DNA of 64,000 nt from Erwinia_E haradaeae_H (GTDB taxonomy: Bacteria; Pseudomonadota; Gammaproteobacteria; Enterobacterales; Enterobacteriaceae). The notes under the pieces were generated by a model. The model worked only from the letters and a program-made list of their open reading frames with translations, did not search any database and was not told the DNA's origin. Shown piece after piece: positions 1 through 9,155 of the stretch (its first letter is position 1; each line of letters begins with the position of its first letter). The position numbers and the translations under genes were made by a program. The stretch covers positions 186,001-250,000 of the forward strand of contig NZ_LR217705.1 of NCBI RefSeq assembly GCF_900698885.1, in the 5' to 3' direction.

Positions 1-1
1 A

Positions 2-874
2 GATCTTCCTTTACGTATGGCTGAGTTTGGCAGTTGTCATCGTAATGAGCCATCTGGTTCTTTGCATGGATTAATGCGAGTTCGTGGTTTTACGCAGGAT
101 GACGCTCATATTTTTTGCATGGAAGAGCAGGTTCGTAGTGAGGTTAGTGATTGTATAGAAATGCTATATGATATGTATAGTATTTTTGGTTTTAAAAAAA
201 TTTCAGTAAAGCTATCAACACGACCAGAAAAATTAATTGGTAGTTGCTCTTTATGGGATCGATCAGAGTTTGATTTAGTGTCTGTGTTAAAAGAGAAAAA
301 AATTGCATTTGAGTATCAACCGGGAGAAGGTGCTTTTTATGGCCCTAAAATTGAATTTACATTGCATGATTGTCTAGACAGGTCATGGCAGTGTGGTACT
401 ATTCAATTAGATTTTGCATTACCAACACGCCTTAATGCATCATATGTAGGAAAGAATAATGAACGTCGGGCCCCGGTTATGATTCATCGCGCGATACTAG
501 GGTCTATAGAGCGATTTATAGGAATATTAACTGAAGAATATTCTGGCTTTTTTCCTATATGGCTGGCGCCATTACAAGTTGTAATTATGAGTATCACTCG
601 AGATCAATCTAAATATGTCACAGAACTAACATGTAGATTGAAAGATATTGATATTCGAGTTAAATCAGATTTAAGAAATGAGAAAATTAGTTTAAAAATT
701 CGTGAACATACCTTGCGTCGTGTCCCCTATCTTTTAATTTGTGGTGATAAAGAAGCAGCAGAAGGTACGATATCTGTTCGCACTCGACGTGGAAAGAACT
801 TAGGTTGTGTAGATTTTCATAGTTGGGTTTTACAACTAAAAGATGATATTCGCAGACAAAATAATCTGCATTAA
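2..874 (+). CDS. thrS: Threonyl-tRNA synthetase, C-terminal half (5' end outside window)
   Basis: Charges tRNA-Thr with threonine in the cytoplasm. The reading frame is open to the window edge and enters at DLPLRMAEFGSC, about residue 323 of the 642-residue E. coli enzyme, so the editing domains lie outside. All three family zinc ligands can be placed: Cys in EFGSCHRNEP, His in DDAHIFC and His in VMIHRAILGS. Class II motif 2 (GLMRVRGFTQDD) and motif 3 (VMIHRAILGSIERFIG) are intact, followed by the anticodon-binding domain (WLAPLQVVIM to the end). It is first in a thrS-infC-rpmI-rplT order identical to E. coli, and infC starts 17 bases after its stop. Nothing suggests decay. Confidence 0.97.
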   Translation, partial: DLPLRMAEFGSCHRNEPSGSLHGLMRVRGFTQDDAHIFCMEEQVRSEVSDCIEMLYDMYSIFGFKKISVKLSTRPEKLIGSCSLWDRSEFDLVSVLKEKKIAFEYQPGEGAFYGPKIEFTLHDCLDRSWQCGTIQLDFALPTRLNASYVGKNNERRAPVMIHRAILGSIERFIGILTEEYSGFFPIWLAPLQVVIMSITRDQSKYVTELTCRLKDIDIRVKSDLRNEKISLKIREHTLRRVPYLLICGDKEAAEGTISVRTRRGKNLGCVDFHSWVLQLKDDIRRQNNLH

Positions 875-891
875 ACTTGGAGGAGCACAGT

Positions 892-1440
892 ATTAAAGGT
901 GGAAAACGCGTTCAACCAGTGCGCCCGAATCGTATTAACTGGGATATTCGTGCTACTTCAGTTCGGTTGACAGGCATTGATGGTGAGCAGATTGGTATTA
1001 TTAGCCTAAGTGAAGCTTTAGAAAAAGCGCAATTAGCTGGTTTAGATCTTGTTGAGATTAGTCCTAATGCTGAACCGCCAGTCTGTCGTATTATGAACTA
1101 TGGAAAGTTTCTTTATGAAAAGAACAAATCGTATAAGGAACAGAAGAAAAAGCAAAAAGTTATTCAAATTAAGGAAATAAAATTTCGTCCTGGTACTGAT
1201 GATGGAGATTATCAAGTTAAATTACGTAGTTTAATTCGCTTTTTAGAAGATGGAAATAAAACTAAAATTACTCTTTGTTTTCGTGGTCGTGAAATGGCAC
1301 ATCAGCAACTTGGAATGGCAGTTATCCATCGTGTTCGAAAAGACTTGTGTGAAGATACAAGTATAGCCACTGTTGAATCTTTTCCTGTAAAGATCGAGGG
1401 TAGACAAATGATTATGGTTCTTTCTCCAAAGAAAAAATAA
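892..1440 (+). CDS. infC: Translation initiation factor IF-3, AUU start
   Basis: IF-3 binds the 30S subunit, prevents premature 50S joining and proofreads the initiator codon. The product is 182 residues, close to E. coli IF-3, with the N-domain (PNRINWDIRA), the lysine-rich linker (YKEQKKKQKVIQ) and the C-domain ending in MIMVLSPKKK. No ATG lies at the expected place. The conserved KGGKRVQ N-terminus is preceded by ATT at 892-894, with a GGAGG at 879-883 nine bases upstream. A TTG at 877 is in frame but overlaps that Shine-Dalgarno sequence. The AUU start is the known device by which IF-3 represses its own translation in E. coli, so autoregulation is probably kept. Confidence 0.95.
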   Translation: MKGGKRVQPVRPNRINWDIRATSVRLTGIDGEQIGIISLSEALEKAQLAGLDLVEISPNAEPPVCRIMNYGKFLYEKNKSYKEQKKKQKVIQIKEIKFRPGTDDGDYQVKLRSLIRFLEDGNKTKITLCFRGREMAHQQLGMAVIHRVRKDLCEDTSIATVESFPVKIEGRQMIMVLSPKKK

Positions 1441-1490
1441 TAGCAAGAGAGGCTATTACACTAAGTCTTTTATGTATACTATGCTTAGTG
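1438..1490 (+). promoter_or_regulatory. Two adjacent stem-loops between infC and rpmI, candidate L20 operator
   Basis: Two perfect 7-bp stems lie back to back. The first is TAATAGC (1438-1444) with GCTATTA (1452-1458), including the infC stop codon. The second is CACTAAG (1459-1465) with CTTAGTG (1484-1490). In E. coli, ribosomal protein L20 represses rpmI-rplT by binding RNA structures in this same region. Position and context fit that role; homology of the structure to the E. coli operator was not tested. Confidence 0.4.
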
Positions 1491-1534
1491 TTTTATTTAA
1501 TTATTTGGGGAACCAAATGAAATGGAAATTGCAG

Positions 1535-1732
1535 ATGCCTAAGATAAAAACGATACGTAGCGCAGCTAAGCGCTTTAAAAAGACCGCCTCTGGTAGATTT
1601 AAGCACAAACATGCTAACCTGCGTCATATTTTGACTAAAAAATCAACTAAGCGCAAGCGTCACTTACGCCCCGTAACAATGGTTTCGAACAATGATCTTA
1701 ACTTAGTTATTGCTTGTTTGCCGTACTCTTAA
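1535..1732 (+). CDS. rpmI: 50S ribosomal protein L35
   Basis: Small basic protein of the large ribosomal subunit. The 65 residues beginning MPKIKTIRSAAKRFKK match E. coli L35 in length and nearly throughout, including HANLRHILTKKSTKRKRHLR and the C-terminal LVIACLPYS. An in-frame ATG at 1472 would add 21 non-conserved residues; 1535 is chosen because the family always starts MPKIK. No strong Shine-Dalgarno sequence lies directly upstream, as expected for a start under translational control by L20. It sits between infC and rplT as in E. coli. Confidence 0.95.
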   Translation: MPKIKTIRSAAKRFKKTASGRFKHKHANLRHILTKKSTKRKRHLRPVTMVSNNDLNLVIACLPYS

Positions 1733-1821
1733 ATTTTAAATAACTTTTAGGTCATTTTTCTTAATTATTTTATGCGCAGGAGAACGGAATAAAATAAATA
1801 GATACTTCACAGGAGAGCTAA

Positions 1822-2184
1822 ATGGCTCGTGTAAAACGTGGTGTAATTTCTCGTGCGCGTCACAAGAAAATCTTACATCAAGCTAAAGGTTACTATGGCG
1901 CGCGTTCACGGGTTTACCGTGTTGCATGTCAAGCTGTTATTAAATCCGGGCAATATGCTTACCGTGATCGTCGTCAACGCAAACGTCAGTTTCGTCGATT
2001 ATGGATTGCACGTATTAATGCTGCAGCTCGTATTAATGGTATATCGTATAGTTTTTTTGTTCAGGGCTTAAAAAAAGCTTCAATTGAAATTGATCGGAAG
2101 ATGTTAGCTGATATAGCTGTATTTGACAAAATAATATTCTCTCAGTTAGTAAAAAAAGCAAAAGAATCCATAGCATCATCTTAA
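1822..2184 (+). CDS. rplT: 50S ribosomal protein L20
   Basis: L20 is essential for early 50S assembly and, in E. coli, represses its own operon. The 120 residues (E. coli 118) begin MARVKRGVISRARHKKIL, carry the long basic RNA-binding helix (AYRDRRQRKRQFRRLWIARI), and end with the globular domain (GLKKASIEIDRKMLADIAVFDK). A clear AGGAG at 1811-1815 precedes the ATG, and a second AGGAG sits 32 bases further up. The 89-base spacer from rpmI is short, so the two are probably co-transcribed. Confidence 0.97.
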   Translation: MARVKRGVISRARHKKILHQAKGYYGARSRVYRVACQAVIKSGQYAYRDRRQRKRQFRRLWIARINAAARINGISYSFFVQGLKKASIEIDRKMLADIAVFDKIIFSQLVKKAKESIASS

Positions 2185-3398
2185 GATCAGAGTGAAAGAA
2201 TATATTGAAAAGCGCTCAAAGTCTTATTGAAAGAGACTTAATCATTAAAAGATAATGTAATATGGTTGGAGTTATTTTAAAAGGCGAGTAAAATTTTGAG
2301 CGCGAATTATTTACATATATCTTGCTTAAAGCATATCAGAGGGAGTATATATTGATATATATATAGTTTTATTTAATATTTTTAGTTATATGTAAAGAGA
2401 CTTTGTTATGAAATGAATTATTTTAATATATCAAAGTCTAGAAATGTTTTATGTCTAAAATATTATATATGGGTAGTAGTTTTTTATGGCGTAAATAGAA
2501 AAAATAGATTGCCAAATTAAATTTGAACCATCGCGTTAGTCGACCTCTCGTAATATATGCAATATTTTATTATAATAGGTTCTCAATGTCACTATGATTG
2601 TATACAGAACTATTATTTGCTATGACTCTTCTCTCCTATTTTGTATTCCTTTATCCACACCAAATTATTAGTTTTTAGTATACATTTATGATTTACAATA
2701 CACGATGTATAGCATAAGGATAATTTAGGTTTTTTATTTAATTTATAGGCATTGTGTGATTTTATCTGAAGCGATAGAGTAGTTTGACATACTTATTTTT
2801 AATGTGTGTTTATATTGCTTTTATGCTCTAAGTAGCATAGAGAAGATATAGAAAAATTTTTAATCTATATTTGTGTTACTCCTTAAACAGTCGAGACTAT
2901 ATGCGTACATATTACGCTTTGATGTATTAAAATTTTCTCAAATGGATTTGTGATGCTTTAATAAAATTAAATAATTTGTTTCTTTTATTTTTTAGAAGAT
3001 TGAAATATTTTGATAAAAGATAAGAAGGTAAAAATTATTTTTATCAGATAAGATAGCTCAGATAACAAGGACATATTGCTTGGTATGTTGCTATAAGTGT
3101 AATTAATATATTACTAGCTTTTAGAATATTATTGTGTTTTTGTTTTTAAGGATGTTGCATAGAATACCTTATAGTCAGATTAGTTAGTACTATACATAAT
3201 CAGGCATCCTAATGTGCTAGATCTGTTCATGTTATTCTTTCCTGAACAATCTGCATATATCTGCATAACATCAAAAACACATTGATGATTTTAACCATAA
3301 TAGATGCATAATATAACATATTCTAGTACTTTTACTTTAAAATTAGATAATTAATTTTTAGTGTAGGGTATCTATGATGACTCATTTAGAGGGGTGGC
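2185..3398. other. 1.2 kb gap between rplT and pheS, no gene recognised
   Basis: AT-rich with no reading frame resembling a protein. A weak 6-bp stem-loop (AAGTCT/AGACTT, 2219-2239) follows rplT but has no U-run. In E. coli this interval holds the pheM leader peptide and the phenylalanine attenuator. I found no short Phe-rich leader and no attenuator-like paired structures. A TTATCCACA at 2651-2659 matches the DnaA box but is expected about once by chance. Confidence 0.6.
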
Positions 3399-4382
3399 AT
3401 GACATATATTTCCGATCTAATGACGAAGGCAAAAACAGAAATAAGCAATGCTAAAGATTTTTCTTCATTAGATAATGTGCGAGTTAAATATTTAGGTAAG
3501 CATGGATATCTTACGCTTAAAGCAGCAACGTTACGTGAACTTCTTATAGAAGAGCGTTTATCTTTGGGTCTAGAAATAAATGATGCCAAGCAGTTTGTTC
3601 AAAATGCATTCAATATCCGGAAAAAAATTCTAGAATCTCAAATGCTTAATGCACGTCTCACAAAAGAAATCATTGATATTTCATTACCTGGTCGCAGAAG
3701 AGATCAGGGTTGTTTACATCCTATTACGCGTACTATAGATCGTATGGAAGATTTTTTTTGTAATATGGGATTTGCAGTGATTACAGGACCAGAAATTGAA
3801 GATGAATATCATAATTTTGATGCATTGAATATACCTAAGTATCATCCGGCACGAAATGATCATGATACTTTTTGGTTTGATTCCACGCGATTATTGCGCA
3901 CTCAAACCTCTGTAGTTCAAGTTCGGGCTATGAAAAATCAACAACCACCAATTCGTATTATTGCACCGGGCCGGGTATATCGCAATGATCATGATCAAAC
4001 TCATTCTCCCATGTTTCATCAGATGGAAGGTTTTCTTATTGACCGTGAGATTAGTTTCGCCAACCTGAAAGGAACTCTATTAGATTTTCTCAAAAATTTT
4101 TTTCAATATGATATACAAATACGTTTTCGTCCATCTTATTTTCCTTTTACGGAGCCATCTGCTGAAATTGACGTAATGACTAAAAATGGAGAATGGCTAG
4201 AAGTTCTAGGATGTGGAATGATCCATCCTAATGTTATGATCACGATGGGTGTTGATCCTCTTATTTATTCTGGATTTGCATTTGGTATAGGAATCGAGCG
4301 TTTAGCTATGTTGTGTTACAGTATTAGTGATATTCGTGTCTTTTTTGAAAATGATTTGCGTTTTCTTAAACAATTTAAATAA
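3399..4382 (+). CDS. pheS: Phenylalanyl-tRNA synthetase alpha subunit
   Basis: Catalytic subunit of the alpha2-beta2 enzyme that charges tRNA-Phe. It has 327 residues, exactly the E. coli length. After the N-terminal coiled-coil that binds tRNA come the class II motifs: motif 1 around GRRRDQGCLHPITRTIDRM, motif 2 APGRVYRNDHDQTHSPMFHQ, and motif 3 GFAFGIGIERLAML. The active-site stretch RFRPSYFPFTEPSAEIDV is intact. A GAGGGG lies 8-12 bases before the ATG. pheT follows after 14 bases, so the subunits are made from one message. Confidence 0.97.
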   Translation: MTYISDLMTKAKTEISNAKDFSSLDNVRVKYLGKHGYLTLKAATLRELLIEERLSLGLEINDAKQFVQNAFNIRKKILESQMLNARLTKEIIDISLPGRRRDQGCLHPITRTIDRMEDFFCNMGFAVITGPEIEDEYHNFDALNIPKYHPARNDHDTFWFDSTRLLRTQTSVVQVRAMKNQQPPIRIIAPGRVYRNDHDQTHSPMFHQMEGFLIDREISFANLKGTLLDFLKNFFQYDIQIRFRPSYFPFTEPSAEIDVMTKNGEWLEVLGCGMIHPNVMITMGVDPLIYSGFAFGIGIERLAMLCYSISDIRVFFENDLRFLKQFK

Positions 4383-4396
4383 AGAGAGAACAATGA

Positions 4397-6790
4397 ATGA
4401 AAATTAGCGAGCTCTGGTTGAGAGAGTGGGTAAATCCTACCATAAATAGCCTAGAACTTTGCAATAAAATGGCTATGGCTGGTTTAGAGGTAAATAATAT
4501 AGAGCCCGTTTCTCCTAATTTTCATAGTGTTCTAATCGGTGAGGTGATTAAATGTGTACGTCATCCACGCTCTAACAGATTATACATGACAACAGTAAAT
4601 ACAGGCGCTAAGAGTTTATTAAGCATTATTTGTAGTGCGAGTAACTGTCGTGAAGGATTAAAAGTTGCAGTTGCACCAGTAGGTGCAATTTTACCCGGTA
4701 ATTATATTATTCGAAAAATCGAATTACAAGGAGAGACCTCGGAAGGTATATTATGCTCCTTTTCTCAATTAGGTATACCTATTAAAAAAGAGGGTATTAT
4801 AGAATTACCTTTGAATGCCTCCGTTGGAACAGATCTATCTCAGTACCTTCAATTAAAAGATAATATTATCGATATTGGTGTCACACCGAATCGTGCAGAT
4901 TGCTTGAGTATAATGGGAATAGCACGTGATATTTCTGTCGCGAGCAGAGCGCCGTTATATGAATTGAAGGTTACGCCAGCATTTTCTGCTGTTTCGGATG
5001 TGATCTCAATTCGTGTTAATACACCTGAGGATTGTCCACGCTATCTTGCTAGGATAATAAAAGAAGTGAATATCCAGGCCGATACGCCTTTATGGATGCA
5101 AGAAAAATTACGTCGTTGCGGTATAAATTCTTTAAATTCAGTGCTTGATATTACTAATTATGTATTATTAGAACTTGGTCAACCGATAAATGTTTTTGAT
5201 TTTCAGGCAATTAATGGTGGTCTCAGTGTGCGTTATGCCAAAGAAGAAGAGTCTTTAGTCTGTCTTGAAAAGAGTAAAGTTAAATTAGATAGTAATACTT
5301 TAGTTATAGCAGATGAAGAGAAGATATTAGCCATGGCAGGTATTACTATTAGTAAAGATGCTAGTGTTACAATAAAAACAAAGAGTTTCATTCTTGAATC
5401 TGCGTTTTTTAGACCATTATCTATCGTTGGACGTGCGCGTCGTTATGGATTGCATAGTGACACTGCTTTTCGTTTTGAACGAGGTGTAGATTTTAATCTG
5501 CAGTATAAAGCGATTGAACGTGCAACAAGTTTATTATTAACAATATGTGGTGGCTCTGCTGGTCCAGTAATTAATATTACCAATTATTCCGCGTTACCTT
5601 CATCTAAAATCATTAAGCTATATCGTAAAAATTTAGATCGCTTAATTGGCTATTGCATACCTAATGAGACAGTGACCGATATTTTAGAACGTTTAGGATT
5701 TACAATACTGACTAGAAAAGATTACAGTCAGTGGAAAGTTGTTGTCCCAAGTTGGCGTTTTGATATTGATATTGAGGTTGATTTAGTAAGAGAGGTCATG
5801 CGAATTTATGGATACAGTCAAATCCCTAATATACCAGTTCAAGCAAATTTAATGATTGATGCGTATTGTAAAAAAGATTTTCCATTACAACGAGTTAAGG
5901 CATTACTTATTGATAAGGGCTATCAGGAAGCAATTACTTATAGTTTTGTTGATCCAAAAATTCAGTCAATACTTCACCCACAAGAAGAAAGTTTAAGATT
6001 ACTCCGACCAGTGTCACGGGACATGTCGGTAATGCGATTATCTTTATTCAGTGGTTTATTGGGGGCGGTACTGTATAATCAGAATCGTCAACAGTTACGT
6101 ATTAGATTATTTGAAAGCGGTCTTCGCTTTGTTCCGGACATAAGAGCACCATATGGTATTCGTCAAGAGTTAATGTTGTCAGCTGTTATTAGTGGTAATC
6201 GATATAGCGAACACTGGGATTTAGCGCGCTCCGAGGTTGATTTTTATGATTTAAAGGGAGACTTAGAATCTATTTTTGATATGTTGCATAAGCTACATCA
6301 AATAAAATTTATCAGAGAACATTATCCTGCATTCCATCCTGGTCAATGTGCAGCGATGTATATTAATGCAGATTATATTGGATGTATCGGGGTTTTACAT
6401 CCAGAAATAGAGCGAAATGTGGGCATTAGAGGTCGAACAATAGTTTTTGAATTGATATGGAATAAAATTTCAGAATATACTGTGCCGCACGTTTTGCCTG
6501 TATCTCGTTTTCCAGCCAATCGTCGAGATATTTCCGTAATTGTAGCAGAATATATATTAGCAGGAGATGTGCTTGAAGAATGTAAGAAAGTTAGAGATAA
6601 ATACATAACAGGTATCTATTTATTTGATGTATATCGTGGAAATAAGGTTGCTTCGGGTTGTAAAAGTCTTACAATTAGTATTACTGTTCAGGCATTAACC
6701 AGAACCCTTGAAGATCATGAGATTTCTAATACTATTGAAAAATGCATAAAAGCTCTAAAAAATAGATTTGGTGCAAAATTGAGGGTCTAG
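4397..6790 (+). CDS. pheT: Phenylalanyl-tRNA synthetase beta subunit
   Basis: Beta subunit of PheRS, responsible for tRNA recognition and hydrolysis of mischarged Tyr-tRNA-Phe. It has 797 residues against 795 in E. coli. The N-terminal OB-fold tRNA-binding domain (about 40-150), the B3/B4 editing region, the B5 domain (about 400-475) and the C-terminal ferredoxin-like anticodon-binding domain (about 700-797, FPANRRDISVIV onward) can all be followed without a break. It begins MKISELWLREWVNP like E. coli. In E. coli ihfA follows at once; here it is gone and a gap follows. Confidence 0.97.
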   Translation: MKISELWLREWVNPTINSLELCNKMAMAGLEVNNIEPVSPNFHSVLIGEVIKCVRHPRSNRLYMTTVNTGAKSLLSIICSASNCREGLKVAVAPVGAILPGNYIIRKIELQGETSEGILCSFSQLGIPIKKEGIIELPLNASVGTDLSQYLQLKDNIIDIGVTPNRADCLSIMGIARDISVASRAPLYELKVTPAFSAVSDVISIRVNTPEDCPRYLARIIKEVNIQADTPLWMQEKLRRCGINSLNSVLDITNYVLLELGQPINVFDFQAINGGLSVRYAKEEESLVCLEKSKVKLDSNTLVIADEEKILAMAGITISKDASVTIKTKSFILESAFFRPLSIVGRARRYGLHSDTAFRFERGVDFNLQYKAIERATSLLLTICGGSAGPVINITNYSALPSSKIIKLYRKNLDRLIGYCIPNETVTDILERLGFTILTRKDYSQWKVVVPSWRFDIDIEVDLVREVMRIYGYSQIPNIPVQANLMIDAYCKKDFPLQRVKALLIDKGYQEAITYSFVDPKIQSILHPQEESLRLLRPVSRDMSVMRLSLFSGLLGAVLYNQNRQQLRIRLFESGLRFVPDIRAPYGIRQELMLSAVISGNRYSEHWDLARSEVDFYDLKGDLESIFDMLHKLHQIKFIREHYPAFHPGQCAAMYINADYIGCIGVLHPEIERNVGIRGRTIVFELIWNKISEYTVPHVLPVSRFPANRRDISVIVAEYILAGDVLEECKKVRDKYITGIYLFDVYRGNKVASGCKSLTISITVQALTRTLEDHEISNTIEKCIKALKNRFGAKLRV

Positions 6791-7476
6791 TATTATAGTT
6801 GAGCGAAAAGTTATAATTTAGTGTTATCAGTTTTTACTAATGTAGGTAGCAATAAAGAAAAATATTATAGTATGTGATGTTTTTATGGAACTGTGTAATT
6901 GCGTGTTATATGTCAGATAAGTTAATTAATTTATCTTGAGAATATTATATTAGTTAGTAATATGAGAAATCTAAAAATCAAAAATCAGCAAGCATATTTT
7001 TACTACAGCTTGATGATTTTTTGTGTTTATTAGAGTAGAAATATAAAGATATGTTAAGGCTATATAAAAATAAAGGCAGGTAACTAATATTGTGCATTGT
7101 GCAAAAGAGCATGATGCAATCATTGATTACTTATGATATAATTTTTATTATATTCTTTGTGATCTAAATAGTGTTTTTAAACTTTTAAAGATCAAGTGGT
7201 ATTTTTAAAGTAAAATTTTTTTAAAGAGCTCTAATGTATAGACTATATCTAGTGATAGTCATAATAGTGATGTTAAGATGTAGAATTTGGCGAATAAAAT
7301 AACTTAGCGCTGTTTTTGTAATTTATCAGGGCTAGAACTTATTAAGAAGATAAAAATATCTTAATATTATCAATTATTATCGCAGTTTATTTTACGTAGA
7401 TAACATTGAATTCTAAATTATTCATAAATAAAAACAATATTGTTATAGAATCGATAAATATTTTGATGCACATACT
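6791..7476. other. Gap between convergent pheT and gltX
   Basis: No gene recognised. In E. coli ihfA (IHF alpha) follows pheT; no trace of its sequence could be read here. The interval contains one good stem-loop (6980-7021), listed separately. Confidence 0.6.
6980..7021. terminator. Bidirectional intrinsic terminator between pheT and gltX
   Basis: A 14-bp stem with one G-A mismatch: AAAAATCAGCAAGC (6980-6993) pairs with GCTTGATGATTTTT (7008-7021) around a 14-base loop. The base of the stem is A5/T5, so either strand gives a hairpin followed by a U-run. It lies 190 bases past pheT and 455 bases past gltX, which converge on it. Confidence 0.6.
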
Positions 7477-8898
7477 TTATAAAGATTTATGTCTCTTGAT
7501 GTATGCTAATGCTTCATTAATACGTAATATACAGCGTTTTTGCCCGATAGTATAAAGAGTAATATCTAGTGCAGGAGACTCTGGTGATCCAGTGATTGCG
7601 ACACGTACTGGCATACCTATGGTACGTATACCCCCAACTATTTTATTAGACGCTCTCCGAATAGCATTTTGTACTTCTATTGGTGTCCAGTAGATTATGG
7701 AAGTTAATTCAGTGCGCATAGCTTCTAGTGATTGTTGAGAAGTGTTTGCTTGATTATGAAAATATTTGTTAGCTGCACCTATGTGATATCCCTTTAATTT
7801 TTCATAGAAATAGCGACAAGCAGATGCCATTTCTTTTAGTGTATTACAGCGATTACCTAATAATGTTATTATATCTTCTAGTTTTGGGCCGTGTTCGGTA
7901 TTAATATTTTCAGATTGCATCTGCCATTGAAGATGAGTTGTGATATATTTTTTAGGGAGATTCTTAATGTAGTGCTGATTGAGCCACTGTAATTTTGTAA
8001 TATTCATAGCGCTAGGAGATTTGCTTATCCCCTCTAACGTGAATAGCTCTTTCATTTCATTTAGGTTTAATATCTCACGATTACCGAAAGACCATCCAAG
8101 ACGAACTAAATAATTCAGTAATGCTTCAGGTAAATACCCCTCATTGCGATACTGCATTATTTTTAAAGCTCCTTCTCTCTTAGATAATTTTTTACCATTA
8201 GCATCTAATATCATAGATACATGTGCATAAATAGGAATAGCAGCACCAATGGCTTTAAAGATATTTATTTGACGTGGTGTATTATTTATGTGATCTACTC
8301 CACGAATAACATGGGTAATATCCATGTCAGAGTCATCAATCACCACACAAAAATTATAGGTTGGAGAGCCATCACTGCGACGAATGATAAGATCATCTAA
8401 CTCTTGATTTTTGAATTCGATACGACCATGAATTTTATCATCAAATACTACAGAACCTTCTTTGGGGTTTTTAAAACGTACTACATATTTTTTATGATCT
8501 ATAGGCTCTTTGTTATTAGCGCGACAATAACCATCGTACTGTGGTTTTTTCCCAATAGCCATTTGATTCTCACGTAGCTCGTCTAGTCTTTCTTTTGAGC
8601 AATAGCATTTATATGCGGTATTATCTTTTAACATTTGATTAATAATTTCATTATAACGATTTAAGCGTTTTGTCTGATAATATGGCCCCTCATCCCAATC
8701 AAGATTCAGCCAACGCAAATCTTCCATGATAGCAGTACTACTGTTTTTATTAGATCGTTGTAAATCAGTATCTTCTATACGTAATACAAAGGTACCGTTG
8801 TGGTAACGAGCAAACAACCATGAATATAAAGCAGTGCGAGCACCACCAAGATGTAGGTCCCCTGTAGGGCTAGGAGAGAATCGAGTTTTAATCTTCAC
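7477..8898 (-). CDS. gltX: Glutamyl-tRNA synthetase
   Basis: Attaches glutamate to tRNA-Glu. It is a class I enzyme of 473 residues (E. coli 471), with HIGH motif PTGDLHLGGART near residue 11 and KMSKS-type motif KKLSKREGA. The catalytic domain and helical anticodon-binding domain are complete. In E. coli a zinc ion in the acceptor-binding insert is held by Cys98, Cys100, Cys125 and His127. Here Cys98 and Cys100 (YKCYCSKER) and Cys125 (DGYCRANN) are present, but position 127 is alanine. Zinc may be lost, held by another ligand or bound weakly. The gene diverges from gyrA. Confidence 0.96.
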   Translation of the reverse strand: MKIKTRFSPSPTGDLHLGGARTALYSWLFARYHNGTFVLRIEDTDLQRSNKNSSTAIMEDLRWLNLDWDEGPYYQTKRLNRYNEIINQMLKDNTAYKCYCSKERLDELRENQMAIGKKPQYDGYCRANNKEPIDHKKYVVRFKNPKEGSVVFDDKIHGRIEFKNQELDDLIIRRSDGSPTYNFCVVIDDSDMDITHVIRGVDHINNTPRQINIFKAIGAAIPIYAHVSMILDANGKKLSKREGALKIMQYRNEGYLPEALLNYLVRLGWSFGNREILNLNEMKELFTLEGISKSPSAMNITKLQWLNQHYIKNLPKKYITTHLQWQMQSENINTEHGPKLEDIITLLGNRCNTLKEMASACRYFYEKLKGYHIGAANKYFHNQANTSQQSLEAMRTELTSIIYWTPIEVQNAIRRASNKIVGGIRTIGMPVRVAITGSPESPALDITLYTIGQKRCILRINEALAYIKRHKSL

Positions 8899-9087
8899 GA
8901 ATTAATACCACTATAATTAAAATATATTTTAAGTGAAATAGAATTTTATAGAGAGATGCTACCACATTTTTTCATTAGTACTCAGGTAATTTCAGTTTAA
9001 TATAGTTAATTTTATTTTAAATTGTGACATTTAAGATTTATTTCCTATATTTGTTAGGGTTAAAATTTTTCTACAAATGATGTGTTA

Positions 9088-9119
9088 TATACTAATAAAT
9101 CGTATGATTTATTAGTATA
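9088..9119. repeat. Perfect 14-bp inverted repeat with 4-base spacer
   Basis: TATACTAATAAATC (9088-9101) is followed by GTAT and then its exact reverse complement (9106-9119). It lies 83 bases before the gyrA start and 190 bases before gltX. It is too symmetrical to be ordinary AT-rich noise. Its place between divergent genes argues against a simple terminator and suggests a protein-binding palindrome or an extruding hairpin. No U-run follows. Confidence 0.75.
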
Positions 9120-9146
9120 ACGCTGATTATTCATCTATACCTAATG

Positions 9147-9155
9147 TGATATACT
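9147..9155 (+). promoter_or_regulatory. Extended -10 promoter element for gyrA
   Basis: TGATATACT is an exact TGn plus TATACT extended -10 box. Transcription would start near 9162, giving a leader of about 40 bases before the gyrA ATG, with AAAGGA as ribosome-binding site at 9186-9192. No convincing -35 box is seen, which extended -10 promoters can do without. Confidence 0.4.

Noticed and set aside
1243..1446. Minus-strand frame inside infC
   Set aside because: Shadow of a strongly conserved gene on the other strand. The same applies to the antisense frames within pheS, pheT, gyrA, guaA, rne, dnaB, glyS, rpsI and gnd.
2651..2659. TTATCCACA, perfect DnaA box
   Set aside because: Single copy; a rough composition estimate gives about one such match by chance in 64 kb, and there is no cluster or dnaA gene to suggest an origin.
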